Shown here piece after piece: positions 8,164-16,248 of a stretch of DNA of 64,000 bases. Source of the stretch: AC-32 sp963765785 (lineage in GTDB: Bacteria; Actinomycetota; Thermoleophilia; Gaiellales; Gaiellaceae); contig CAVXXW010000009.1 in assembly GCA_963765785.1 (NCBI GenBank), forward strand, positions 434,001 to 498,000, in the 5' to 3' direction. The notes beneath the pieces are model-generated. The model ran no database searches. It saw only the letters and a list, made by a program, of their open reading frames with translations, and was not told the origin of the DNA. Numbering within the stretch: the first letter of the stretch is position 1; each line of letters opens with the position of its first letter. The translations under genes were made by a program, and so were the position numbers.

Positions 8164-9213
8164 ATGGTTGCAGACGAGCTGGACTACGTGGTCGGCGTCG
8201 ACACGCACCGGGACGAGCACACGCTCGCCCTCGTCGAGGCGGCGACCGGGGCGGTGCTTGCGCAGAGGACGATCACGAGCAACGGCCGCGGCTACGCGCA
8301 AGCGCTTCGCTTCGCGCAGCAGCGCGCCGGGACGGCTCGTGTCTGGGCGGTCGAGGGCGCCGGTCATTACGGTGCCGGACTTGCCCGCTACCTGAGCGAG
8401 CGCGGCGAGACGGTGCTCGAGGTGGGGCGCTCGTCGCGGAGTGAGCGGCGGCTACGCGGCAAGGACGACCGGCTCGACGCCGTCCGGGCCGCCCGCGCTG
8501 CCCTCGGAAGTGAGCCGCTGCCGCGGCCGCGCTCGGGGGAGCGGCGTGAAGCGCTGCGGCTGCTGCTGCTGGCCCGCCGCAGCGCGGTCGACGTGCGCCG
8601 CGAGGCGCTCGTGCAGCTGCGCAGCGTGATCGTGACCGCACCCGAGCGCCTCCGCGACGAGTTGCGCGGGCTCCCGCTCGGGAGGCTGCTCCAGCGCTGC
8701 CGGCGGCTTCGTCGGCTGGGGACTGCGGGGCCGGATGAGCTCGCCGCCCGGCTCGTGCTGCGGACGCTGGCACGCCGGATCGAGGCTGCAAGCGCGGAGG
8801 CCGAGCAGCTCGAGCGCGAGATGCGTGCGCACGTCCAGGCACTCGCGCCCCCGCTGTTGGAGGAGCCGGGCGTGGGGCCGATCGTCGCCGCCCAGCTGCT
8901 CGTCGCCTGGTCACATCCCGGCCGCGTCCGCTCCGAGGCCGCCTTTGCCCGCCTGGCCGGCGTCGCACCGGTCCCCGCCTCCAGCGGCCAGACGGTCCGG
9001 CAGCGGCTCAGCCGCGGCGGCGACCGGCAGCTCAACCGAGCCCTGCACACGATCGTGCTCGACCGCCGCCAGCACGATCCGGCGACCAGGGGCTATATCG
9101 CCAAGCGGATCGCCGAAGGCAAGAGCCGTCGCGAGGCCACCCGCCTGCTGAAGCGCTACCTCGCCCGTCGCCTCTACCGGCTACTGCAGAACCAGGAGCC
9201 GCCGATGGCTTGA
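8164..9213 (+). CDS. IS110-family transposase (DEDD type)
   Basis: A 349-residue protein with the two IS110 domains. The N-terminal RuvC-like DEDD domain shows D13 (GVDTHRD), E64 (WAVEGAG), D102 and D105 (GKDDRLDA). The C-terminal Transposase_20 domain shows the helix-hairpin-helix PGVGPIVAAQLL, FARLAGVAPVPASSG and SRGGDRQLNRALH with the conserved serine region. All catalytic acids are present, so it may be active. GGAGG lies about 12 bases upstream of the ATG. IS110 elements usually lack terminal inverted repeats and carry a bridge RNA outside the gene, so the ends cannot be placed from one copy. Confidence 0.95.
   Translation: MVADELDYVVGVDTHRDEHTLALVEAATGAVLAQRTITSNGRGYAQALRFAQQRAGTARVWAVEGAGHYGAGLARYLSERGETVLEVGRSSRSERRLRGKDDRLDAVRAARAALGSEPLPRPRSGERREALRLLLLARRSAVDVRREALVQLRSVIVTAPERLRDELRGLPLGRLLQRCRRLRRLGTAGPDELAARLVLRTLARRIEAASAEAEQLEREMRAHVQALAPPLLEEPGVGPIVAAQLLVAWSHPGRVRSEAAFARLAGVAPVPASSGQTVRQRLSRGGDRQLNRALHTIVLDRRQHDPATRGYIAKRIAEGKSRREATRLLKRYLARRLYRLLQNQEPPMA
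8164..9213 (+). mobile_element. IS110-family insertion sequence (ends not determined)
   Basis: Minimal extent, given as the transposase gene only. Flanking non-coding DNA on both sides (7828-8163 and 9214-9354) probably holds the element ends and the bridge RNA. The right flank carries copy B of the short repeat family 12 bases after the gene. Confidence 0.7.
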
Positions 9214-9225
9214 CAGGTCATAGGA

Positions 9226-9257
9226 GCTTCATTCCCGGACGCTGGCCCAGGCAGCGG
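9226..9257 (+). repeat. Dispersed intergenic repeat, copy B
   Basis: TTCATTCCCGGACGCTGGCC followed by CAGGCAGCGG matches copy A over about 30 bases. It lies immediately downstream of the IS110 transposase. Confidence 0.5.
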
Positions 9258-9354
9258 TTTCACGCAGACCCTCAGCCGGTGACGCACACGCGACCTCAGT
9301 ATGCGCTGCTTCGAGGGAGGCGACTGATTCTGCCGCCTCCCCTCGTGTGTGCCG

Positions 9355-10089
9355 TTAGGCCGATGCTCTGGCGGGCATCGCCGCACCACGGCCCTCGCTA
9401 GCGTCCGCTCGGAGAATCGGAGACGACGGCCTGAACCCCTTAAAGGTGCAGTAGAGGCCGAGGAAGAGTTCCCACAGCGCTTCGGGAATCGACGCAGGGC
9501 CTTTGATCGTGGCCGTCGCGGGATTCCCTCCGAACATCACGATCGTCCCCGAGATGATGATCAGCGGCCCGCCGACGAGCCCGAGCCACGTCCACGCCCG
9601 CGGCACGAGCTGCGTGCGGTACATCATGTAACCGAGGATCAACCCGTTCCCCCAGCCGACTACCCAGCCCGGCCCGAGCAGGAACGTCCAGTCCTTGATC
9701 GCCGCGAGCGTGTAGGCGACCGTGCCTTCGGACGCGCCAGCAGCCTCTTGCTGCAACGTGGCGATCCCGAGCATCGCGACGATGCCAACGAGGATGAACG
9801 TGCATTCGAACAGCCTCGCCGTCACGTAGCCGATCGACAGCTCTTCGAACTGCCGCCGCATGATCGGGACGATCACGACTGCGGTTCCGATGTTCGCGAT
9901 GATGAGCAGAAGCTCCAACAGCGCGCCGAGGTAGATCCGGTTGACGTTCCCCGAGCCTGCGATGAAAGCCACCGGATGACGAAGCGCCGGCTCGTAAAGC
10001 AGCAGCGCCGGGATCGACGTGACGAACGTGATGAGGTAGAGCACGCCGAACCAACGCGCCCTCTTCTGATCCAGAGTCATTCCTTCCAC
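9355..10089 (-). CDS. DUF4386-type integral membrane protein
   Basis: A 244-residue protein with about six hydrophobic segments, opening with the RARWFGVLYLITFVTSIPA signature of the DUF4386 family and carrying VNRIYLGALLEL and GWVVGWGNGLILGYMMY further on. The function of the family is not known. The start is either GTG at 10089 or ATG at 10080; purines (GGTGGAAGGA) lie just upstream of the ATG. The short basic C-terminal tail is not membrane-bound. It is transcribed towards IS110. Confidence 0.75.
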   Translation of the reverse strand: MEGMTLDQKRARWFGVLYLITFVTSIPALLLYEPALRHPVAFIAGSGNVNRIYLGALLELLLIIANIGTAVVIVPIMRRQFEELSIGYVTARLFECTFILVGIVAMLGIATLQQEAAGASEGTVAYTLAAIKDWTFLLGPGWVVGWGNGLILGYMMYRTQLVPRAWTWLGLVGGPLIIISGTIVMFGGNPATATIKGPASIPEALWELFLGLYCTFKGFRPSSPILRADASEGRGAAMPARASA

Positions 10090-10239
10090 CCCCGTTCCCC
10101 GATGATGGTTGGCAGGCGGATCCCACCCACTAGACGGTAAGACGCGAAGCTAACTGCTCGCTCACGGATTTGCCCATCGGCCGTGCCGTAGCCGCGGTGG
10201 TGACTCGAATCCTCATCGGTCCCGCTCACTTTCGCGTCG

Positions 10240-10272
10240 GGTGACATTCCCGCATGGCGGCTCAGCTGCGCG
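10240..10272 (+). repeat. Dispersed intergenic repeat, copy C
   Basis: GGTGACATTCCCGCATGGCG followed by GCTCAGCTGCGCGG, similar to copy A with substitutions in the second half. It directly abuts the stop codon of the cupin gene at 10274. Confidence 0.45.
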
Positions 10273-10273
10273 G

Positions 10274-10675
10274 TCAGTCAGGCCACCAGTCGCGCTGGCC
10301 GTCGACGTCTTCCCGCGGATCCTCGCCGAGATTCGGCGCGCCGACGACGAGGATCTCGAGGCCCTCGGGCCCGGCCTCGTAGCCTCGCCACGTGCCGGGC
10401 GGGACCCGCACCGCGTCCCATTCCTTGAGCTCTACGATCTCGTCGTCCAGCTTCATCCGCCCGCTCCCGCGCATCACTACGTACACCTCCTCCTGCTTCG
10501 TGTGCGAGTGGCCGTACGGAAAGCGATAGCCGGGCGGGACGCGTTGGTAGCTCAGGGCGGAGTTGTCGAGCTCGAGCGCCTTGGTCGCAGCGCGGAACTC
10601 CAGGTCCGGCGCGCCGTCGAATCGAGGGCCGATGTCCTCGAGATCTTCCTTGATGTTCCTGAGCGTGAACGGCAC
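10274..10675 (-). CDS. Single-domain cupin protein
   Basis: A 133-residue protein with one conserved cupin barrel: motif 1 is PYGHSHTKQEEVYVVMRGSG (His, His, Glu metal ligands) and motif 2 is AVRVPPGTWRGYEAG, where the usual second histidine is replaced by Trp/Arg. That substitution suggests altered metal or substrate binding. The activity cannot be told from sequence. It is divergent from a second cupin gene 54 bases away, so the two may share a control region. Confidence 0.8.
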   Translation of the reverse strand: MPFTLRNIKEDLEDIGPRFDGAPDLEFRAATKALELDNSALSYQRVPPGYRFPYGHSHTKQEEVYVVMRGSGRMKLDDEIVELKEWDAVRVPPGTWRGYEAGPEGLEILVVGAPNLGEDPREDVDGQRDWWPD

Positions 10676-10729
10676 GACGAAATCCTATGGCGTCATTTCG
10701 AGCTCACCCGGGCTGCGAGAATCGCGTCC

Positions 10730-11302
10730 GTGCCCGAAGCGCAACTGGAGGACGCGGGTTCAGGGCTCGCACCCGTGGGCGAGGGCTGGTTCGTCGTGAA
10801 CGTGCGAGACGCCGAGTGGTGGTTCGCGGAGACGAGGGGCGCGAGGTGCGCTTTCGAGAACGAGTACGGCGAATCGCCGGTCGAGTTCGCTCAGCTCGGG
10901 ATCAACGTCACGATCCTGGAGCCGGGCCAGCACACCGTCTACCACGCCGAGTCGAATCAGGAGGCGTTCCTCGTCCTGTCGGGGGAATGCAGGCTGCTCG
11001 TCGAGGGCGAGGAACGTCGCCTCCGGGCATGGGACTTCGTCCACTGTCCGCCCTGGACCGAGCACGGCTTCGCGGGCGCAGGCGACAGCCCATGCGTGAT
11101 CCTGATGGCCGGCGCGAGGTCCGGCCCTGAGGTGCGCTACCCGGCGTCGGAGCTCGCGGCACGTTACGGCGCGAGCGTGGCGGAGGAGACCGACGACTGG
11201 AGGCAGGCGTACGCCGGGGTCGAGTGGTTCCGGCGAGCGCGACCGCCGTACTGGGCTCGTCTGCCCTGGGCCCTTCACGCGCGCAACCTTTCGTCCGGTT
11301 AG
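10730..11302 (+). CDS. Cupin-domain protein
   Basis: A 190-residue protein from a GTG start (VPEAQLEDAGSGLAP). The central cupin barrel carries HTVYHAESNQEAFLVLSGE, and the second motif is WDFVHCPPWTEHGF. The C-terminal 50 residues (TDDWRQAYAGVEWFRRARPP) form a conserved-looking tail of unknown role. It is oriented away from the neighbouring cupin gene. Upstream in-frame codons run antisense through that neighbour and were discarded. The stop codon lies within a 22-base tandem duplication. Confidence 0.8.
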   Translation: MPEAQLEDAGSGLAPVGEGWFVVNVRDAEWWFAETRGARCAFENEYGESPVEFAQLGINVTILEPGQHTVYHAESNQEAFLVLSGECRLLVEGEERRLRAWDFVHCPPWTEHGFAGAGDSPCVILMAGARSGPEVRYPASELAARYGASVAEETDDWRQAYAGVEWFRRARPPYWARLPWALHARNLSSG

Positions 11303-11332
11303 TTCACATGTTTCGTCCGGTTAGTTCACATG
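11289..11332. repeat. Perfect tandem duplication of 22 bases
   Basis: Two identical, adjacent 22-base copies (11289-11310 and 11311-11332) that begin TTTCGTCCGG and end TTCACATG. The first contains the stop codon of the cupin gene, the second contains the stop of the deleted GFA gene on the other strand. Confidence 0.9.
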
Positions 11333-11594
11333 TTCGATGTCGTCTGGGAGCGGCAGCCACACATGACGCCGCTCCTCCCAGACCGACCTCGTCTGAGACG
11401 CGGACGTACTGCCGCGAGGCGCCCTTGGTCGTTACCCGTTTTGCGTCGAAACGCGCTTGAACACCGAAGACGCTCCCAGTTCGACGCTGGCAGGCGAGAC
11501 AGTGGCAGATCGAGACTCGAACCGGGTCTCCCTCGACGGTGAGCCGGAGCTGCCCGCAACTACACGCGGCGTGCCGAGTGCTCACGGGCGGCAT
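11321..11594 (-). pseudogene. GFA-family protein remnant with internal deletion
   Basis: The N-terminal part (RHAACSCGQLRLTVEGDPV, then SICHCLACQRRTGS) is a typical GFA-family zinc-binding fold (glutathione-dependent formaldehyde-activating family, DUF636). After VRVSDE the frame changes: a shifted frame reads VWEERRHVWLPLPDDIEHVN and a stop, the normal GFA C-terminus. The middle, with the second Cys-x-x-Cys pair, is missing. The simplest account is a deletion of about 40-50 codons that also broke the frame. An intact GFA gene lies 0.7 kb away but is only distantly similar. Confidence 0.75.
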
Positions 11595-11649
11595 CGTAGA
11601 CAGGGTGTCGGCCAAGATCTGGGCTGTCCAAGTGCACAAGAGGAGGCTG

Positions 11650-12093
11650 ATGGATCCGCGCATTCACGTCATCACACTCGCGGTGCTCGACCTCGATCGC
11701 GCCCTCGAGTTCTATCGCGACGGTCTCGGGCTCGACACTCGAGGAGTGGTCGCAACCGAGTTCCCCGGCGACGAGTCGACACCCGCGGGGGCGATCGCGA
11801 TCTTCGAACTGGCTGACGGGCTGCTCCTGGCGCTGTATCCCCGAACGGAGCTGGCGAAGGACGCGAACATCTCGATCGAGGCGCCGGCAGCGGGCGGGTT
11901 CAGCATCGGCCACATCGTTGGTTCCAAAGCTGACGTCGACGCGTTGCTCCAGCGAGCACAAGCGGCCGGCGCGACGGTGACGGATCAGCCGCATGACCGT
12001 CCCTGGGGAATCTACTCCGGGTACTTTCGTGATCCCGACGGGCATCTTTGGGAGATCATCTGCCGTCTCGAGAGCGCCGCGTCGCCGTCTTGA
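11650..12093 (+). CDS. Glyoxalase/VOC superfamily protein
   Basis: A 147-residue VOC protein starting MDPRIHVITLAVLDLDRA, with LEFYRDGLGL in the first module and GYFRDPDGHLWEII in the second; the glutamate in LWEI is the usual metal ligand. It resembles small lactoylglutathione-lyase-like or fosfomycin-resistance-like proteins, but the substrate is unknown. AGAGGAGG lies 5 bases before the ATG, which decides the start against an in-frame ATG at 11539. Confidence 0.85.
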   Translation: MDPRIHVITLAVLDLDRALEFYRDGLGLDTRGVVATEFPGDESTPAGAIAIFELADGLLLALYPRTELAKDANISIEAPAAGGFSIGHIVGSKADVDALLQRAQAAGATVTDQPHDRPWGIYSGYFRDPDGHLWEIICRLESAASPS

Positions 12094-12123
12094 CTCCTAC
12101 TCTCGTCGGCAGCTCCAGCGTCG

Positions 12124-12135
12124 GGTGCCATTCCC
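12124..12135 (+). repeat. Dispersed intergenic repeat, short copy D
   Basis: GGTGCCATTCCC preceded by GTCG, as in copy C. Only the first half of the repeat is recognisable. It lies between the VOC and GFA genes. Confidence 0.4.
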
Positions 12136-12285
12136 ATGCGCCGGCCGGACTACGTCGGCTTGTGCGCCGGTTGACGCGGGTGGAGGTAGCCCGGCGGGAC
12201 GACGACTATGCCTCGGCCGCGATCGATCCTGACATGCTGAAGAACATTCCGCCCGGCGGCGGGATCCACCAGTAGCCCGCCCTCG

Positions 12286-12298
12286 GGTGACGTTCCGG
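12286..12298 (+). repeat. Dispersed intergenic repeat, short copy E
   Basis: GGTGACGTTCCGG preceded by CTCG. It lies 38 bases upstream of the GFA gene start. Confidence 0.4.
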
Positions 12299-12336
12299 GC
12301 GCTCTCCCACCCCAGTGCTGCGTAGCATCTGCGCTC

Positions 12337-12741
12337 GTGGAGGCAGGAGCTCGCACCGGCGGGTGTCTCTGCGGGGCGGTCCGCTACAGCGTTCGGGGTG
12401 ACCCTGTGCATGTCCGGCGTTGCCACTGCTCGAACTGCAGAAAGGAGTCCGGCAGCGCGTTCAGTGTGTATGCGCTGTGGCCCGCCGACGCGTTCGAGAT
12501 TAGCGGCGAGATCTCGAGCTATGACGGTCGCGGCTTCTGCCCTCGCTGTGGGTCTCGGATCCTTGACACAGCCGACCCCGACGACACGCTCATCGAGATT
12601 CGGATCGGAAGTCTCGACGAGGCGCCTTTCGAGCTGAAGCCCGACGACGAGATCTGGGTGAAGCGGCGCGAGAGCTGGATACCGCCGGTCGATAGCGCAG
12701 CGCAGCACGACGAGCGCGCCACGCAGCACGACGAGAACTAG
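12337..12741 (+). CDS. GFA-family (DUF636) zinc-binding protein
   Basis: A 134-residue protein with the two zinc sites of the GFA fold: GGCLCGAVRY and RCHCSNCRKESGSAF at the N-terminus, and GRGFCPRCGSRI in the middle. Family members are annotated as glutathione-dependent formaldehyde-activating enzymes, but most have no demonstrated activity. GTG start with TAGCAT at 12323-12328 as a probable -10 box. The C-terminus holds an imperfect duplication (AAQHDERATQHDEN). Confidence 0.85.
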   Translation: MEAGARTGGCLCGAVRYSVRGDPVHVRRCHCSNCRKESGSAFSVYALWPADAFEISGEISSYDGRGFCPRCGSRILDTADPDDTLIEIRIGSLDEAPFELKPDDEIWVKRRESWIPPVDSAAQHDERATQHDEN

Positions 12742-12755
12742 CAACCCATGACGCG

Positions 12756-13367
12756 ATGAGTGCGATCGAGATCGTGACGGAGCGTCTGAGCCTGCGGACC
12801 TTTCAGGCTGATGACCTCGATGCGTTCGTCGCCTACCGGAGCGATCCCGAAGTCGCGCGGTACCAGTCGTGGGACAGCACGTATTCGATGGCCGATGCCG
12901 TGGCGTTCCTCAGCTCGCAACGAGAGCTGGCGTTCGGTCAAACTGGAGAGTGGCTGCAGCTGGCGATCGTCGATCGGGCGACAGGCGGGGTGTGTGGGGA
13001 TTGCGCGGTGCGAGTCGCGACCGACCAGCCTGCAACCGCCGAGGTCGGAGTCACGCTGGCCCGGGCAAACCAGGGCAAGGGCCTCGCGACCGAGGCGCTG
13101 ACGGCTGTCCTCAGAGAACTGTTCGAGCAGCGTGGCATGCATCGAGTCTTTGCCGAGGCCGATGATCGCAACGCTCCTGTTCGGCGTCTGCTCGAGCGCT
13201 TGGGCTTCCGTTGCGAGGCGCGCCTGGTCGAGGCCGACTGGTTCAAGGTCGAGTGGTCGACGCTGCGCGTTTACGCGATGCTGGACCGGGAGTGGCGCGG
13301 GCGGAACTCCGTGAATCCCGACGAGCTCCCGAGGCTGCCGGATGTGGACGATCGACGACGCGCCTGA
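12756..13367 (+). CDS. GNAT N-acetyltransferase, RimJ/RimL-like
   Basis: A 203-residue protein of the Acetyltransf_3 type. It opens ETERLSLR-like (VTERLSLRTFQADDLDAF) and carries the acetyl-CoA pyrophosphate-binding loop ARANQGKGLATEAL, followed by RVFAEADDRNAPVRRLLERLGF. It probably acetylates an amino group of a small molecule or a protein N-terminus. It starts 14 bases after the GFA gene. Its last 26 bases overlap the beginning of the SDR gene in another frame, so these genes may form a short operon. Confidence 0.85.
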   Translation: MSAIEIVTERLSLRTFQADDLDAFVAYRSDPEVARYQSWDSTYSMADAVAFLSSQRELAFGQTGEWLQLAIVDRATGGVCGDCAVRVATDQPATAEVGVTLARANQGKGLATEALTAVLRELFEQRGMHRVFAEADDRNAPVRRLLERLGFRCEARLVEADWFKVEWSTLRVYAMLDREWRGRNSVNPDELPRLPDVDDRRRA

Positions 13368-14305
13368 CCAGTCGAGTCGCACCGTTGTCGTCACAGGTGC
13401 GAACGCGGGGCTCGGCCGCGAGACGGCGCGCGTATTGGCATCGCGAGGCGCGACGGTCATCCTTGCCTGCCGGGACGTCGCCAAGGGAGAGGCGGCGGCA
13501 GACTCGATCGCTGCCGCGTCCGCAGCGGAGCGGGACAGGCTGCGGGTCATTCGGCTCGATCTTGGCTCGCTTGCGTCAGTCAGCGCAGCCGCGGACGAGA
13601 TCGTCGCGAGTTGCCCGCGACTCGACCTCTTGATCAACAACGCGGGCGTAATGGCCATTCCCTTTGCCCGCAGCGAGGACGGCTTCGAGCTCACGTTTGC
13701 CACCAACCACTTGGGCCACTTCGCGTTGACCGGGCTGCTGCTCGAGCAATTGCTCGCGACGCCCGGCTCGCGAGTGGTCACGCTCAGCAGCGTCGCGCAC
13801 CGCCGCGGACACTGCGACTTCGACGCGCTCGAATCGGAACAGGGCTACGACCCAGGTCGCGCATACGAACGATCAAAGCTCGCCAACCTCCTGTTCGCAT
13901 ACGAGCTGCAACATCGATCTGCACGCGGCCGGCACCGAGACGATGTCTCTCGCAGCCCACCCGGGCATCGCCCGCACCGATCTCTGGCGGACAAGCTCGC
14001 GACTGGAGCAGGTGCTGCTCTCGCCACGCCTGCGCCCACTCACCTTCTGGCTCGCCCAGAGTGCAGAGGCAGGCGCGCTCCCCGTGCTCCGCGCTGCCGT
14101 CGACCCCGGGGTCCAAGGCGGCGACTACTACGGTCCCGGCGGTTGGTCCCAGTACACCGGCCGACCGGTACGCGTCGACTCCAGCCCGAGCTCGCACGAC
14201 GGCTCGGCCCAACGCGAGCTCTGGCGGATGTCCGAGCAGTTGAGCGGGATCTCGTATCCCCTGACGGACGCTGACCGCCCAGGCGAGTGTCGAGACCGGG
14301 TGTGA
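13342..14305 (+). pseudogene. Short-chain dehydrogenase/reductase, interrupted by a one-base insertion
   Basis: The first frame gives a retinol-dehydrogenase-like SDR: cofactor motif TGANAGLG (residues 18-25), LLINNAGVM, the catalytic serine in LSSVAHRRG and YERSK. The frame then becomes nonsense after FAYELQHR. In the +1 frame the protein resumes at once (LHAAGTETMSLAAHPG ... GGDYYGPGGW) and ends at 14305. Removing a single base at about 13918 (CATCGATCTG) restores a protein of about 320 residues, normal for the family. It is either a sequencing error or a young pseudogene; everything else looks conserved. Confidence 0.8.
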
Positions 14306-14351
14306 GCTGACGTCAGATCTGGCCCCCTGGGTTGACGGGTGGTGCCGCACC

Positions 14352-15200
14352 GTGCTGGGAGCCGAGCCTGTAGAGGCTCTCTTCCGCTCTTCCCATCTCT
14401 CCGAGGTGGTCGGTGTTCGCCTCGCCGACGGACGCGAGGTCGTCGTCAAGCGTCGCGTCGACGAGTTCGGACGGGCGGCCCGTTGCGTTGCGGCGCAAAG
14501 ACTGCTCGCCGAGCAAGGTTTCCCCTGTCCGATGCCGCTGACCGACGCGATCGTCAGCGAGGGCGTCGCGGTGCATGCGGAGCGGTTTGTCCCAGGCGGC
14601 AAGGTCGAGACGAGGGACACACCCGAGGTGGCCGCGAGATCGGGTCGCCTTCTGGCCGACCTCATCCGCCGCCTGGCGACCCTCGACCTCGATCCGCCGC
14701 TGCCAAATCCGGAGTGGGTGCGATGGGACGCGATGCCCGAGCGCGAGGCCGCCGTGGCGGTGCCCACCTGGATCGACCACGCCATCCAGCGCGTGCGGGC
14801 AAAGCTGGCCGGATGCGACCTGCCACCCGTGCTCGGGCACGCCGACTGGGAAGCGCAGAACATCCGCTGGCGGAACGGAAAGGCACACGCCGTCCACGAC
14901 TGGGACAGCCTCGCCTGGTTGCCCGAAGCGGCGATCGCCGGAAGCGCCGCCGGGATCTTTGCGAGCCAAGGCATGACAATGCTCGCGCCGCTCGAAAGCT
15001 CGGAAGCCTTGCTCCACGCCTACGAAAACGAACGCGGCGCCGCCTTCTCGCCCTACGAGACGGAGATCGCCTGGGCGGCGAGCGTCTGGGAAGCCCTCCA
15101 CAACGCCCGCGACGAACTCCGGTACGACCGCCCCAAACCCACGTACGAACGACTGAAAGCCGAGCGGGGTGAACGCCTAACCCGAGCCCACGCAAGCTGA
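14352..15200 (+). CDS. Aminoglycoside phosphotransferase-family kinase
   Basis: A protein of at least 282 residues with the APH/choline-kinase fold: VVVKRRVDEF (ATP lysine), the catalytic loop LGHADWEAQNIRW (H-x-D-x4-N) and the metal aspartate in AVHDWDSLAW. The substrate is unknown. The GTG given is the first standard start, but sense-like sequence continues upstream (WVDGWCRT) without an ATG, GTG or TTG, so translation may begin about 10-15 codons earlier at a rare start. It lies 46 bases after the broken SDR gene. Confidence 0.8.
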   Translation: MLGAEPVEALFRSSHLSEVVGVRLADGREVVVKRRVDEFGRAARCVAAQRLLAEQGFPCPMPLTDAIVSEGVAVHAERFVPGGKVETRDTPEVAARSGRLLADLIRRLATLDLDPPLPNPEWVRWDAMPEREAAVAVPTWIDHAIQRVRAKLAGCDLPPVLGHADWEAQNIRWRNGKAHAVHDWDSLAWLPEAAIAGSAAGIFASQGMTMLAPLESSEALLHAYENERGAAFSPYETEIAWAASVWEALHNARDELRYDRPKPTYERLKAERGERLTRAHAS

Positions 15201-15234
15201 GCGACCGGCGGCCGTGGCTGCCCGGGCCGGGCGC

Positions 15235-15555
15235 CTAGTACCTCTTCGCCGCGTCGTACAGATCCCCCGCGCACCAGCTGCAGAACGCTGAGACCTCGTC
15301 GCCCTTCGCCACCAGGCGCCGCCTCGCCTCCTTGGGCCCCAGTTGATGCGCGTACTCCCGGACGAGCGCGATGTACTGCTGCGTCGCCTTCTCGAGGTAG
15401 TTGTTGTACGGCGTCGCTGCGGTCTCGTATTGCGTCGCGATCTTGACGTCGAGCGCGTCGAACCTGGCGTTCATGCGACTCTCGGACGCCGACTGGCTGC
15501 CTCCGCATCCTGCGAGCAGGACCGCCAGTGCGAGAACCCCGGCTGCGCGTCTCAC
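15235..15555 (-). CDS. Small secreted lipoprotein
   Basis: A 106-residue protein with a lipoprotein signal (basic MRRAAG, hydrophobic LALAVLLAG, then Cys17 in the lipobox LLAGC). The mature part is mostly helical and rich in Tyr and Gln, with a C-terminal CSWC pair (AFCSWCAGDLYDA) that could form a disulfide or bind metal. I do not recognise the family. GTG start, with TACGAT at 15563-15568 as a -10 box 7 bases upstream. Confidence 0.75.
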   Translation of the reverse strand: MRRAAGVLALAVLLAGCGGSQSASESRMNARFDALDVKIATQYETAATPYNNYLEKATQQYIALVREYAHQLGPKEARRRLVAKGDEVSAFCSWCAGDLYDAAKRY

Positions 15556-15649
15556 GGATCAGATCGTAGCCCGCCAAGTGGGCACCGATGACTTCCGGGC
15601 GGCGGTGGCGTCTGAAGCACTAGCGACCCGAGACCAAGGAGTTCTGAAC

Positions 15650-16219
15650 ATGCGGAAGGTGATCGCGTTGGTGTTCCACTATTCGGTCAACGGGCTTCTC
15701 GCCGACGAGGGCACCGAGTACTACAAGTTCTGCTTCGAGCTGCTCGACCAGCACGGCGGCCCGGACCAGGATGACGAGACACTCGACCTTCTCGGGGGCG
15801 CGTATGCGCACATCATGGGCCGCAACGCCTACGAGGGGATGTCCAGGTCGATGACAACGGCCACCGACCACCCCTGGGCCGACATCCTGAACGCCGGACG
15901 CAAGGTCGTCTTCTCCCGGACCCTGACGACGGCCGACTGGGCCAACACCACGATCGCCACTCGTGACACGGTCCAGGAGATCGACGAGCTCAGGCAAGGT
16001 GGCGACGGCCACATCGTCGCCTGGGGCGGCGTCGGCCTCTGGCGGTCGCTCATGCGGCTCGATCTGATCGACGAGTACTACCTGGGCTTGCACCCCTACG
16101 TCGCGGACGAGGGCACCCGGCTGTTCGACGACGTTCCCAAGTCCTACCGGCTCGACCTTGTCTCCAGCACTCCGTCCAACAACGGGGTCGTCGAGCTGCA
16201 GTACCGACGGCACCGCTAA
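15650..16219 (+). CDS. Dihydrofolate reductase-like RibD C-terminal domain protein
   Basis: A 189-residue protein of the RibD C-terminal/dihydrofolate-reductase fold, opening MRKVIALVFHYSVNGLLAD, with GRNAYEGM and KVVFSRTLTTADW in the middle, GGVGLWRSLMRLDLIDEYYL (the nucleotide-binding glycines and helix) and a C-terminal beta hairpin. It is probably an NADPH-dependent reductase; the substrate is unknown and it is unlikely to be the housekeeping folate enzyme. AAGGAG lies 8 bases before the ATG and fixes the start. Confidence 0.85.
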   Translation: MRKVIALVFHYSVNGLLADEGTEYYKFCFELLDQHGGPDQDDETLDLLGGAYAHIMGRNAYEGMSRSMTTATDHPWADILNAGRKVVFSRTLTTADWANTTIATRDTVQEIDELRQGGDGHIVAWGGVGLWRSLMRLDLIDEYYLGLHPYVADEGTRLFDDVPKSYRLDLVSSTPSNNGVVELQYRRHR

Positions 16220-16248
16220 CTCGATACCGGACGTCTGAATCGACGAAG

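Noticed and set aside
6674..12298. Integron attC sites as an explanation of the short repeats
   Set aside because: No paired RYYYAAC and GTTRRRY cores around a variable stem and no integron integrase in the window.
12690..12738. Duplicated QHDE string at the end of the GFA protein
   Set aside because: Real but short and imperfect; probably a small in-frame slippage event without further meaning.
14306..14351. A separate small gene between the SDR and the phosphotransferase
   Set aside because: The sense-like WVDGWCRT codons are in frame with the phosphotransferase and are better read as its N-terminus with an unusual start.
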